A stretch of 64,000 bases of DNA from Rhodoferax sp. (lineage in GTDB: Bacteria; Pseudomonadota; Gammaproteobacteria; Burkholderiales; Burkholderiaceae_C). The notes beneath the pieces were generated by a model. It saw only the letters and a program-made list of their open reading frames with translations, was not told the DNA's origin and did no database searches. The translations under genes and the position numbers were made by a program. Of this stretch, positions 35,577-44,346 are shown one piece after another. The DNA lies in NCBI GenBank assembly GCA_029866205.1, contig JARWZT010000009.1:62001-126000 (forward strand), written 5' to 3'. Within the stretch, counting starts at the first letter, position 1; every line of letters starts with the position of its first letter.

Positions 35577-36974
35577 ATGACCCCCAAAATCGACACCCAG
35601 CGCATCCAGGCCTTGGACAGCGCGCATTTCCTGCACCCCTTCACCGACTTCAAAGACCTGAACGCCCGCGGGGCCAGGGTCATGGCAGAAGCCAAGGACA
35701 TTTACGTTTGGGACTCTGAGGGCAAACGCCTGCTCGACGCCATGAGTGGTCTGTGGTGCGTGAACGTGGGCTACGGCCGCAAAGAATTGGCCGATGCCGC
35801 CCACGCGCAGATGATGCAGCTGCCTTACTACAACAGCTTTTTCCAGACCACCAATGTGCCCGCTGCCACACTCGCAGCCAAACTCGCTTCGCTGGCACCT
35901 TCAGTTGGCGACCGCAGTTTTGAGCACGTTTTTTATTCGTCCAGCGGGAGTGAGAGCAACGACTCGAATGTACGGATGGTGCGCCGTTATTGGGATTTGC
36001 TGGGTCAGCCAGAGCGCAAAGTCATTATTGGGCGGGTCAATGGTTACCACGGAAGCACCATGGCGGGTGCGTCGTTGGGTGGCATGAGCGGCATGCATGC
36101 GCAGGGTGACTTGCCCATTCCAAACATCACGCACATAGAACAGCCCTATTTCTTTGAAAAAGCCCTGCCAGGAGAGACCAGCGATGCCTTTGGTCTGCGC
36201 GCCGCAGGCTGGCTGGAGCAGAAAATTCTCGAAATTGGTGCCCACAAAGTGGCGGCCTTCATCGGTGAGCCGGTGCAGGGTGCGGGTGGCGTGATCATTC
36301 CGCCTGCCACCTACTGGCCTGAGATTCAGCGCATCGCCGACAAATACGGCATCTTGCTGATCAGCGACGAGGTGATTTGCGCCTTTGGCCGCCTTGGGCA
36401 CTGGTTTGCTTACGAAAAGTTTGGATACAAGCCCGACTTGGTGACTTTTGCCAAGGCGATTACCAGCGGCTATATCCCGCTGGGCGGCGTGATGGTGGGC
36501 AACCGGGTTGCCAAGGTGCTGATAGAGCAAGGCGGCGAATTCAACCACGGCTACACCTACAGCGGGCATCCGGTGGCCTGCGCCGTGGCGCTTGCCAACC
36601 TGGAAATCATGGAAAGAGAAAACCTGGTGGGGCGGGTGCGCGACGATGTGGGGCCTTACTTGGCACAGCAATTTGCCGCACTGAGTGCCCATCCGCTGGT
36701 GGGCATTGCCGAAACCTGTGGCCTGATGGCGGGAATGGTGCTGGTCAAGGACAAGGCGAGCAAGCAGCCCTTTCCTGCTGAGCTCGAAGTGGGTATGCGC
36801 TGCCGGGCACACTGCTTTGCCAACGGCCTGATCATGCGTGCCGTGGGCGACCGCATGATCATTGCGCCTCCGTTGACCATTACCCATGCCCAGATTGACG
36901 AGCTGATGGGACTGATTCGCCACGTGCTGGATCTGACATGGGCGGACGCCCAAGCCGCCGGCTGGCTGAATTGA
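35577..36974 (+). CDS. spuC: Putrescine/omega-amino-acid:pyruvate aminotransferase (class III)
   Basis: The 465-residue class III PLP aminotransferase has the ISDEVICAFGRLG motif (Asp264, pyridine-nitrogen contact) and the Schiff-base Lys293 in TFAKAITSGYIPLGG. The LWCVNVGYGRKELADAA opening is typical of the SpuC/omega-transaminase branch, in which pyruvate accepts the amino group from putrescine or related diamines. It lies 40 bp after puuA and 72 bp before the first binding-protein gene. It would give a direct transamination route from putrescine to 4-aminobutanal, in parallel with PuuA/PuuB. Confidence 0.87.
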   Translation: MTPKIDTQRIQALDSAHFLHPFTDFKDLNARGARVMAEAKDIYVWDSEGKRLLDAMSGLWCVNVGYGRKELADAAHAQMMQLPYYNSFFQTTNVPAATLAAKLASLAPSVGDRSFEHVFYSSSGSESNDSNVRMVRRYWDLLGQPERKVIIGRVNGYHGSTMAGASLGGMSGMHAQGDLPIPNITHIEQPYFFEKALPGETSDAFGLRAAGWLEQKILEIGAHKVAAFIGEPVQGAGGVIIPPATYWPEIQRIADKYGILLISDEVICAFGRLGHWFAYEKFGYKPDLVTFAKAITSGYIPLGGVMVGNRVAKVLIEQGGEFNHGYTYSGHPVACAVALANLEIMERENLVGRVRDDVGPYLAQQFAALSAHPLVGIAETCGLMAGMVLVKDKASKQPFPAELEVGMRCRAHCFANGLIMRAVGDRMIIAPPLTITHAQIDELMGLIRHVLDLTWADAQAAGWLN

Positions 36975-37046
36975 CTTCTATAATTTTCTGCGGACCTGCG
37001 TTTTTTCTCGTTTTTTGTTTGAAATTCACCCCTTTCGGAGATTTGC

Positions 37047-38192
37047 ATGATGAATAAATACCTGTGGCCTGCGGCCATCGTGGCACTGGCCTTGGCCGCC
37101 TGCGGAAAAAAAGAAGAGGCCCCGGCACCTGCGGCGAGTGCGCCCGTGGCGGCTGCACCGGCCGAAGAAAAGGTGCTCAACATCTACAACTGGCCGGACT
37201 ACATCCCAGAGGGCATGATTGCCGCGTTTGAGAAGGAAACCGGTATCAAGGTCAATTACGACACGTTTGAGACCAATGAGGCGCTCAACGCCAAACTCGT
37301 GGCCGGCAGCACCGGGTACGACATTGTGGTTCCCGGCACCGCGTTTAGCCCCGCGCAGGTCGAGGCAGGGTTCTTTCAGGCGCTGGACCGCGCCAAGCTC
37401 AAAAACTACGGCAACCTGGACGAGGCCATCATGCAGGGCCTGAGCAAGGCTGACCCAGGCAACAAGCACCTGGTGCCTTGGGCTTGGGGATTTACCACGG
37501 TGGGTATCAACCGCACCAAGGTAGAAAAAGCCTTGGGCAAAATGCCCCTGCCAGAAAATGCATGGGATCTGGTTTTCAAGCCTGAATACACCTCCAAGCT
37601 CAAATCCTGCGGCATTGCCTATCTGGATTCTCCGACCGAAATCATGCCTCCCGCGCTGCATTACATCGGCAAAGATGCTTACTCCAATGATGCTGCAGAC
37701 CACAAGGCAGCTGCCGAGATGCTGGGCAAAGTGCGCAAGGACATACGCATTTTCAGCTCGACCATGATCGACGACATCGCGGGTGGCAAGGCTTGCGCCG
37801 TGGTTGGCTGGTCTGGCGACATCAACATCGCTGCGGGTCGCGCCAAAGAAAATGGCAGCAAAGACGTCATTGAGGCGCTGCTGCCGAGCACTGGCGGGAT
37901 GATTTTCTTTGACACCATGGCCATTACCAAAGATGCCAAGCATCCAGCCAATGCCCACGCTTTCATCGACTTCTACTTGCGTGCCGAGAGTGGCGCGGCG
38001 GTATCGAACGAGTTGAGCTACCCCACGGCAAACAAGGCGGCGCTGGCGCAAATCAAGCCTGAAGTGTCTGGCAACAAGACGATTTTTATTGACGCTGCTG
38101 TCGCAGCAAAAATGGTGGCGCCCGGAAAGTTCACGAACGAAGGTCGTGAAGCAATGGCGAACGCCTACACCGCGTTCAAGAAGGGCAAATAA
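37047..38192 (+). CDS. potF: Polyamine ABC transporter substrate-binding lipoprotein (PotD/PotF type), first copy
   Basis: A 381-residue periplasmic binding protein with a lipoprotein signal (LALAAC, Cys19) and an Ala/Pro-rich linker. The mature part, from about residue 44, has the PotD/PotF pattern LNIYNWPDYIPEGMIAAFEKETGIK and a Trp/Asp-rich ligand pocket (WAWGFTTVGIN, SPTEIMPPAL, VGWSGDIN). Spermidine or putrescine is expected from the family and the catabolic neighbours. It is followed by a hairpin (38212-38243) and two permease genes but no ATPase. It resembles the second binding protein (40222-41358) in layout. Confidence 0.9.
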   Translation: MMNKYLWPAAIVALALAACGKKEEAPAPAASAPVAAAPAEEKVLNIYNWPDYIPEGMIAAFEKETGIKVNYDTFETNEALNAKLVAGSTGYDIVVPGTAFSPAQVEAGFFQALDRAKLKNYGNLDEAIMQGLSKADPGNKHLVPWAWGFTTVGINRTKVEKALGKMPLPENAWDLVFKPEYTSKLKSCGIAYLDSPTEIMPPALHYIGKDAYSNDAADHKAAAEMLGKVRKDIRIFSSTMIDDIAGGKACAVVGWSGDINIAAGRAKENGSKDVIEALLPSTGGMIFFDTMAITKDAKHPANAHAFIDFYLRAESGAAVSNELSYPTANKAALAQIKPEVSGNKTIFIDAAVAAKMVAPGKFTNEGREAMANAYTAFKKGK

Positions 38193-38211
38193 ACCTTTGA
38201 CTTGGGTGATT

Positions 38212-38243
38212 CAGGGGAGAGCATCGCCGCTCGGTCTCCCCTG
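38212..38243 (+). promoter_or_regulatory. Intercistronic hairpin between binding-protein and permease genes
   Basis: CAGGGGAGA (38212-38220) and TCTCCCCTG (38235-38243) form a perfect 9-bp stem with a 14-nt loop. No T-run follows, so it is probably not a terminator. It lies 20 bp after the potF stop and 29 bp before potH. Such hairpins often protect the 3' end of binding-protein mRNA and let it outnumber permease mRNA. Confidence 0.6.
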
Positions 38244-38271
38244 ACTCCGCAAGCCACAACCAAGTCCCAAC

Positions 38272-39243
38272 ATGGTCCAACCTCACCGCTTACTGGCGCG
38301 CCATCTGGCGCCGGGGCGGCGCTTTGTGATTGGTCTGCCCTTTGGGTGGCTTGCGGTCTTTTTTCTGGTGCCGTTTTTCATATTGCTCTACATCAGCTTT
38401 GTGGACATGGGCAGCGACATCCACCCCTTCAAGCCGCTGTGGGACAGCGAAGCGGGTGTATTGCGCCTGAAATACGAAAATTACCTTTCCATTTTTAGGT
38501 CCACAGAGGACGGTACGCTGTTCAAAACGGTCTACGTCGATGCCTACTTAAGGTCCATTGGCTACGCGTTTTGCACGGGCGTACTGTGCCTGTTGCTGGG
38601 TTATCCCTTCGCCTATTTCATTGCGCGCTCCAAGCCAAGTGTGCGTCCGGCGCTGTTGATGATGGTGATGTTGCCGTTTTGGACCTCGTTTTTGCTGCGG
38701 GTCTACGCCTGGAAGGGCATATTGGCCGATCAGGGCGTGTTGAACCAATGGCTGATGCTGCTGGGAATCACCAGCGAACCCGTGCAAATGCTCTACACCA
38801 GCGTATCGATGCTGGTGGGAATGACCTATGTGTATTTGCCTTTCATGGTGCTGCCGCTGTATGCCAATCTGGTGAAGCTGGATTTACGCCTGTTGGAGGC
38901 GGCCAAGGACTTGGGTGCCTCGCCTTGGACCGCCTTTTGGCTGGTCACCGTGCCGCTGTCCAAAGCCGGCATCGTGGCGGGATTCATGCTGGTCTTCATT
39001 CCTGCCGTGGGCGAGTTTGTGATTCCTTCCTTGCTGGGTGGCCCGGAAAACCTGATGGTCGGCCGTGTGGTGTGGGACGAAATGTTCACCAGCAACAACT
39101 GGCCGCGTGCCAGTGCGTTGGCCGTGTCCATGATCGCGCTGGTGGTGTTGCCGCTGGCGCTGTATTACCAGCATGTCGGTAACGCGGCTGAGGGCCGCGC
39201 TGAGGCACCGGCGGACGACCCCCAGCCGCAGGAGTCCGCATGA
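38272..39243 (+). CDS. potH: Polyamine ABC transporter permease, PotH/PotB type, first copy
   Basis: A 323-residue inner-membrane permease with six predicted segments and the binding-protein-dependent transport signature in the loop EAAKDLGASPWTAFWLVTVPLSKAG (EAA motif), where the ATPase docks. The strand of conserved residues MLPFWTSFLLRVYAWKGIL is shared with PotB/PotH. It overlaps the next gene by 4 bp (ATGA). The C-terminal tail is unusually rich in Ala, Glu and Pro. There is no ATPase gene in this cassette. Confidence 0.9.
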   Translation: MVQPHRLLARHLAPGRRFVIGLPFGWLAVFFLVPFFILLYISFVDMGSDIHPFKPLWDSEAGVLRLKYENYLSIFRSTEDGTLFKTVYVDAYLRSIGYAFCTGVLCLLLGYPFAYFIARSKPSVRPALLMMVMLPFWTSFLLRVYAWKGILADQGVLNQWLMLLGITSEPVQMLYTSVSMLVGMTYVYLPFMVLPLYANLVKLDLRLLEAAKDLGASPWTAFWLVTVPLSKAGIVAGFMLVFIPAVGEFVIPSLLGGPENLMVGRVVWDEMFTSNNWPRASALAVSMIALVVLPLALYYQHVGNAAEGRAEAPADDPQPQESA

Positions 39244-40094
39244 TTCAGCGTTTTCTTAACCAGCATGTGAGCAAGCTCTGGCTGGCCGTCATTTTTTTGT
39301 TTTTGTACCTGCCATTGCTGTTCATGGTGGTTTTTTCTTTCAACAGCACGCGCCAAGATGCGGTCTTTACCGGATTTTCCTGGCGCTGGTACGAGGCGTT
39401 GGGCCGAGACACCAAGATTGTGGAAGGTTTTTGGTTGTCATTGCAGATTGCGGGTGTGACGGGCTTGCTGTCGGCCGTGTTGGGTACGTTTGCCGCGTTC
39501 GTGTTGGTGCGTTACCACCGGTTCACCGGACGCGCGGTGTTTTCTGGCATGGTGAATGCGCCTCTCGTGATGCCCGAAGTGGTGATTGGTTTGTCGCTTC
39601 TTCTGCTGATGGTGGGTGTCCAACAGGCATTGGGATGGCCTGAGCGAGGAATGCTGACGATCATCCTGGGGCATACCTTGCTGGGGCTGGCCTATGCGAT
39701 GGTGGTGGTGCAGTCCCGCCTCTTGGAGTTCGATCGTTCCCTGGAGGAGGCCGCCATGGACCTCGGCGCACGGCCCGTCCAGGTTTTTTTCCTCGTCACG
39801 TTTCCCAATATTGCGCAGGCCATCGTGGCGGCCTTTCTACTGTCGTTCACGCTCTCCTTTGATGATGTGGTGATTTCAGAATTTTTGTCCGGTCCTGGCG
39901 TCAACACGCTTCCGCAAGTGATTTTTGGCTACGCTCGCCGGGGCATCAATCCGACGATTTATGCCGCAGCCAGCTTGCTGATCGTGGCGGTGAGCGTGGG
40001 CGTGATCAGTTACAGCGTCTGGGTAGCACGTGACGCCCGTCGCCGCGCCCGGGACGCACAAACTGCCGCCAAATCCGCCGGAGTAGGATCGTAA
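39240..40094 (+). CDS. potI: Polyamine ABC transporter permease, PotI/PotC type, first copy
   Basis: A 284-residue permease, partner of the upstream PotH. It has six hydrophobic segments, the PotC/PotI opening FLFLYLPLLFMVVFSFNSTR, the APLVMPEVVIGLSLLLL stretch and the EAA-like loop EEAAMDLGARPVQVFFLVTFP. Its ATG overlaps the potH stop. The cassette ends here without an ATPase; the next cassette begins 127 bp downstream. The 127-bp gap shows a possible -10 but no clear terminator. Confidence 0.9.
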   Translation: MIQRFLNQHVSKLWLAVIFLFLYLPLLFMVVFSFNSTRQDAVFTGFSWRWYEALGRDTKIVEGFWLSLQIAGVTGLLSAVLGTFAAFVLVRYHRFTGRAVFSGMVNAPLVMPEVVIGLSLLLLMVGVQQALGWPERGMLTIILGHTLLGLAYAMVVVQSRLLEFDRSLEEAAMDLGARPVQVFFLVTFPNIAQAIVAAFLLSFTLSFDDVVISEFLSGPGVNTLPQVIFGYARRGINPTIYAAASLLIVAVSVGVISYSVWVARDARRRARDAQTAAKSAGVGS

Positions 40095-40221
40095 TTTTCA
40101 GTGGGCATAGGGATTGCGTTAATGCACTGTGCCTTCCAAATCGCTTAGGATATTTAGACTGTATTTGCGCCATTTCGGTGCCTATTGGTAAACCCGTTTG
40201 TCTGCATCGTTTTCTCAGGAG

Positions 40222-41358
40222 ATGAAATTGACCACCCCCCACTTCTTCAAACGCTGTCGTGAACTCTTTGCCCCCCTTGCGGCCGGCATGATCTTGGCTG
40301 TGGGTTGCGCATCGGCCTTGGCCGCTGAGGAAAAAGTCCTCAATATCTACAACTGGTCCGACTATGTTGCACCAGACACGATCGCGAATTTTGAAAAAGA
40401 AACCGGGATCAAGGTGCGCTATGACACCTACGACAACAATGAAATCCTGCATGCCAAACTGGTCGCCGGTAAAACCGGCTATGACTTGGTCGTGCCTTCG
40501 TCTACCTTTGCCCGCCTGCAAATCGATGGCGGTCTGCTCGCCAAGCTGGATAAAAACCAACTCCCCAACCTGAAAAACCTCGATCCCGACATTCAGGCCC
40601 AAGTGGCAAAAATCGACCCGGGCAACCAGTATTTGGTCAACTGGTTGTGGGGCTACACCACCATCGGTATCAACACCGCAAAGGTGAAGGCCGCCTTGGG
40701 CAATGAACCCATGCCCGCCAACGTGTGGGAATTGTTTTTCAACCCCAAATACATCAGCAAACTCAAAAGCTGCGGCGTGAGCACCCTCGACTCGGCCACC
40801 GAAGTGATGCCGGCGGCTTTGCATTACCTCGGCAAAGACCCGTTCAGCAAGAATGCCGGTGACTACCAGGAGGCGCTGGCCCTGCTCAAAAGCGTGCGGC
40901 CCTTTGTGACTTTGTTCAGCTCTTCGGGCTACATCAATGACATGGCGAGTGGATCGATTTGCATGGCGCTGGGCTGGAACGGCGACATCAATATCGCCCG
41001 TAGCCGTGCGATCGAAGGCAAAACGGGCCAGGACGTGGTGGCCCTCGTGCCAAAAACCGGCGGAGTGTTGTTCTTTGACATGATGGCGATTCCTGCAGAC
41101 GCAGCGCACCCCCAAAATGCCATGGCCTTCATGAACTACATCATGCGACCCGAAGTGCATGCCAGCCTGACCAATAAGGTCAAATACGCCAACCCCAACA
41201 AAGAGTCGCGCAAGTTCATAAGCCCCGATGTCGCAAAAAACCCATCGGTATTCCCCAATTCGGAAGAAATGGCTGCGATGGTCGCGCCCAAGGCGCTGAC
41301 CAACGACGTTCGCCGACTGGCGACGCGCGCTTACACGTCCTTCAAGACCGGCATCTAA
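40222..41358 (+). CDS. potF: Polyamine ABC transporter substrate-binding protein, second copy
   Basis: A 378-residue PotD/PotF-type binding protein. The N-terminal signal includes LAVGCASALAAEE: it could be cut after ALA by signal peptidase I, or at Cys as a lipoprotein, so the anchoring is uncertain. The mature part repeats the pattern LNIYNWSDYVAPDTIANFEKETGIK and GWNGDIN of the first copy. The ATG at 40222 has AGGAG immediately next to it (no spacer); the TTG two codons later (40228) has a more normal 6-base spacing and may be the true start. It begins a complete cassette, binding protein, ATPase and two permeases. Confidence 0.9.
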   Translation: MKLTTPHFFKRCRELFAPLAAGMILAVGCASALAAEEKVLNIYNWSDYVAPDTIANFEKETGIKVRYDTYDNNEILHAKLVAGKTGYDLVVPSSTFARLQIDGGLLAKLDKNQLPNLKNLDPDIQAQVAKIDPGNQYLVNWLWGYTTIGINTAKVKAALGNEPMPANVWELFFNPKYISKLKSCGVSTLDSATEVMPAALHYLGKDPFSKNAGDYQEALALLKSVRPFVTLFSSSGYINDMASGSICMALGWNGDINIARSRAIEGKTGQDVVALVPKTGGVLFFDMMAIPADAAHPQNAMAFMNYIMRPEVHASLTNKVKYANPNKESRKFISPDVAKNPSVFPNSEEMAAMVAPKALTNDVRRLATRAYTSFKTGI

Positions 41359-41386
41359 GCCCGGGCCTCAACTTCAGGGATCGCCG

Positions 41387-42535
41387 GTGGCACATCCAAA
41401 CCAAGTCATTTCCACTCCAACGACCGACACACCTTTTCTGCAGATCCGGCGGATCGTCAAAAAATTTGACGACGTGTTTGCAGTCGATGAAGTCAGTCTG
41501 GACGTCCGCCAAGGCGAGATATTTGCGCTGTTGGGATCCTCGGGTTGTGGCAAGTCCACCTTGCTGCGCATGTTGGCTGGATTTGAAGTTCCCACCTCGG
41601 GCCAAATTCTTTTGGCCGGGCAGGACATTGTGGGTTTGGCGCCGTACGAGCGTCCGATCAACATGATGTTCCAGAGTTACGCGCTCTTTCCGCACCTGAC
41701 CGTGTGGGACAACATCGCGTTTGGTTTGCGACGCGATCACATGCCCAAGGCCGAAATGCAGGAGCGGGTCGCGCAAATGCTCGATTTGGTGCAACTCAAA
41801 CCCTATGCCAAGCGCAAGCCGCACCAACTTTCGGGCGGTCAGCAGCAGCGCGTGGCGCTCGCGCGAAGTCTTGCCAAGCGTCCCAAGCTGCTTTTGTTGG
41901 ACGAACCGCTTGGCGCACTTGACGCAAAACTGCGCCAGCAAACCCAGCTTGAACTGGTGCGCATCATTGAGCAGGTGGGTGTCACCTGCGTCATGGTGAC
42001 CCACGATCAGGAAGAGGCCATGACCATGGCCACCCGCATTGGCGTGATGAGTGAGGGCAAGATCCTGCAAATCGGCCAGCCGGCCGACATTTACGAGACG
42101 CCCAATTGCCGCTTTGTGGCGGACTTCATCGGTAGTGTCAACTTGTTCAAGGGCCATGTAGAGGTCGACGAGCCCGACCACGTGGTGATCGCCACGGCCG
42201 AGTGCAAACACTATGTCAGCCACGGAATCACCGGCACGGCAGGCATGGATGTTCACGTGGCGGTGCGCCCCGAAAAAATGTCCATTCAGACCACGCCGGT
42301 GCTGGATTCTGAACGCGAATCCTTGGCTGAAGTGGGCTACAACATGGCTCAGGGGGTGATTGAAGATCTGGCCTACCTGGGAAGCCTGACCACTTACCAC
42401 GTCAAGTTGGATGGCGGCACCGTCGTCAAGGTGACGCACACCAATGCGGCACGCCACAGTGCAGCGCAGCTTACCTGGGGCGACCGGGTGACGGTCTGGT
42501 GGTGCGGCAGTGACGTGGTGGTGTTGACGCGGTAA
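41387..42535 (+). CDS. potG: Polyamine ABC transporter ATP-binding protein, PotG/PotA type
   Basis: The only ATPase in the two polyamine cassettes. The 382-residue protein has Walker A GSSGCGKST (50-58), signature LSGGQQQRVALAR (148-160), Walker B LLLLDEPLGALD (168-179) and switch histidine in VTHDQEEAM. The C-terminal regulatory domain of about 130 residues is an OB-type TOBE fold, as in PotA/PotG. The start is GTG at 41387, with CAGGGA upstream, 28 bp after the binding protein. It probably serves both the local permeases and the ATPase-less first cassette (inference). Confidence 0.93.
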   Translation: MAHPNQVISTPTTDTPFLQIRRIVKKFDDVFAVDEVSLDVRQGEIFALLGSSGCGKSTLLRMLAGFEVPTSGQILLAGQDIVGLAPYERPINMMFQSYALFPHLTVWDNIAFGLRRDHMPKAEMQERVAQMLDLVQLKPYAKRKPHQLSGGQQQRVALARSLAKRPKLLLLDEPLGALDAKLRQQTQLELVRIIEQVGVTCVMVTHDQEEAMTMATRIGVMSEGKILQIGQPADIYETPNCRFVADFIGSVNLFKGHVEVDEPDHVVIATAECKHYVSHGITGTAGMDVHVAVRPEKMSIQTTPVLDSERESLAEVGYNMAQGVIEDLAYLGSLTTYHVKLDGGTVVKVTHTNAARHSAAQLTWGDRVTVWWCGSDVVVLTR

Positions 42536-42541
42536 TCCGCA

Positions 42542-43480
42542 GTGGCGGCGCGCGATGCACATGCCATGAGTCAGCGCTCCGGATTCTTGGACCGTTTCGG
42601 TGCCGCATGGGGCCGCGTGGGCGTGATTGGCGTTCCCATGGTCTTTTTGCTGGCGGTGTTCTTGTTGCCGTTTCTTGTGGTTTTCAAGATCAGCGTCTCG
42701 GAAATGGACACGGTGTTTTTTCACGATGTGCTGTCCTGGGCCGATGACACGCTGACGCTCAAGGTCAAGGTTGGTAATTACTTCAGTTTGTTTGAAGATG
42801 CCCTGTATTTTCAGACCTACCTCAGTTCCATCAAGTTTGCGGCGGTCACCACCGCCCTATGTCTGGCCATTGCGTATCCATTTGCTTACTTTTTAGCCCG
42901 CAGTCCCGCGGACAAGCGTCCGGCACTGCTGATGCTGGTGATGTTGCCGTTTTGGACCTCCTTCCTTTTGCGGGTCTACGCATGGAAGATGCTGCTGGCC
43001 GATACCGGCGTCATCAACAACGTTTTTCTGGCCTTGGGCGTCATTGCCGAGCCCATCAAGATGATGAATACGCCGTTCTCGCTGGTCTTGGGCATGGTCT
43101 ACACCTACGTCCCCTTCATGATCCTGCCGCTGTACGCCAATCTGGTCAAAATGGATTTGACTTTGCTGGAAGCCGCGCTCGACTTGGGGGCGACGCCTTG
43201 GCAGGCCTTCTGGCGGATCACGGTTCCCCTGTCCAAGAGCGGCATCATTGCAGGCTCCATGCTGGTGTTTATTCCATGCGTGGGGGAATTTGTCATTCCC
43301 GAGCTGCTTGGCGGCCCCCAGACCCTGATGATCGGGCGCGTACTGTGGGATGAGTTTTTCAGCAACAACGACTGGCCCATGGCCGCTGCTGTCGCTGTGG
43401 TTATGGTGCTGCTCATCATTGTGCCGGTGGCCTTGTTCAACAAATACCAGGCCGAAGCCCATACGGGGGCGCGGGTATGA
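42542..43480 (+). CDS. potH: Polyamine ABC transporter permease, PotH/PotB type, second copy
   Basis: A 312-residue permease with about six hydrophobic segments and the EAA loop EAALDLGATPWQAFWRITVPLSKSG. MLPFWTSFLLRVYAWKMLL matches the first PotH over the same block. The start is GTG at 42542, with no obvious Shine-Dalgarno; ATG at 42566 is an equal candidate (would give 304 residues). It lies 6 bp after the ATPase and overlaps the next gene by 4 bp, so coupling is likely. Confidence 0.9.
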   Translation: MAARDAHAMSQRSGFLDRFGAAWGRVGVIGVPMVFLLAVFLLPFLVVFKISVSEMDTVFFHDVLSWADDTLTLKVKVGNYFSLFEDALYFQTYLSSIKFAAVTTALCLAIAYPFAYFLARSPADKRPALLMLVMLPFWTSFLLRVYAWKMLLADTGVINNVFLALGVIAEPIKMMNTPFSLVLGMVYTYVPFMILPLYANLVKMDLTLLEAALDLGATPWQAFWRITVPLSKSGIIAGSMLVFIPCVGEFVIPELLGGPQTLMIGRVLWDEFFSNNDWPMAAAVAVVMVLLIIVPVALFNKYQAEAHTGARV

Positions 43481-44316
43481 AGGCGGTTGCCGGTCGCCTG
43501 ACGGCGCGCTCCTGGATGGGTGCGGTGTTCCTGTTTTTGTACCTGCCCATCGTGACCTTGGTCGTTTTGAGCTTCAATGCCAGCCCCATGGTCACCAACT
43601 GGGGGGGATGGTCCGTGCGCTGGTATGAGGCACTTGCCAAGGACACGGAAATCATCAGTGGATTTCGCCTGTCCCTGGAAATCGCATTTCTTACCGGTTG
43701 CTCCTCGGTGCTCCTGGGCACTTTGGCCGCTTTGTCGTTGCACCGCTTTAAACGTTTTCCGGGACGCACCTTGTTTGCCGGTATGGTCAATTCGCCGCTG
43801 GTGATGCCCGAAGTCATTATTGGCCTGTCGCTGCTCTTGATGTTGGTGTCGGTGCAGCGCATGTTTGGCTTTCCGGAGCGCGGGTTTGGCACGATTTGGC
43901 TGGGCCACACGCTCCTGGGTATGGCTTACGCCACGGTGGTCGTGCTGTCACGGCTCCAAGAGGTCAGTCCGTCACTCGAAGAAGCAGCGCAAGATCTGGG
44001 CTGTCGTCCCTTGCAGGTTTTCTTTTTGGTCACTTTGCCGCTGATTTCGCAGGCGATCGCCTCGGCCTGGTTGTTGACTTTTACACTTTCCCTTGATGAC
44101 GTGGTGCTTTCTGCCTTTCTATCAGGACCCGGTTCGACTACCATGCCGATTACCATCTTCAGTCGCGCGCGACTGGGACTGAGCCCCAGTGTCAACACCG
44201 TTGCGACGATCACGGTGGCAGTGGTTAGCGTTGGGGTGATCGCTGCAAGTGTGTTGATGGCGCGCGCTGAGCGCCGCCGGGCCCAGGAAGTGGCCGCAGC
44301 CTACCGAGCAGGCTAA
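43477..44316 (+). CDS. potI: Polyamine ABC transporter permease, PotI/PotC type, second copy
   Basis: A 279-residue permease, partner of the preceding PotH. It has FLFLYLPIVTLVVLSFNASP at its first membrane segment, NSPLVMPEVIIGLSLLLML, and the EAA-type loop EEAAQDLGCRPLQVFFLVTLP. The ATG overlaps the potH stop as ATGA, the same junction as in the first cassette, consistent with duplication of the permease pair. gabT begins 30 bp downstream. Confidence 0.9.
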   Translation: MKAVAGRLTARSWMGAVFLFLYLPIVTLVVLSFNASPMVTNWGGWSVRWYEALAKDTEIISGFRLSLEIAFLTGCSSVLLGTLAALSLHRFKRFPGRTLFAGMVNSPLVMPEVIIGLSLLLMLVSVQRMFGFPERGFGTIWLGHTLLGMAYATVVVLSRLQEVSPSLEEAAQDLGCRPLQVFFLVTLPLISQAIASAWLLTFTLSLDDVVLSAFLSGPGSTTMPITIFSRARLGLSPSVNTVATITVAVVSVGVIAASVLMARAERRRAQEVAAAYRAG

Positions 44317-44346
44317 GCCGGAAAACATTTATTGAAAGTGCAAACC

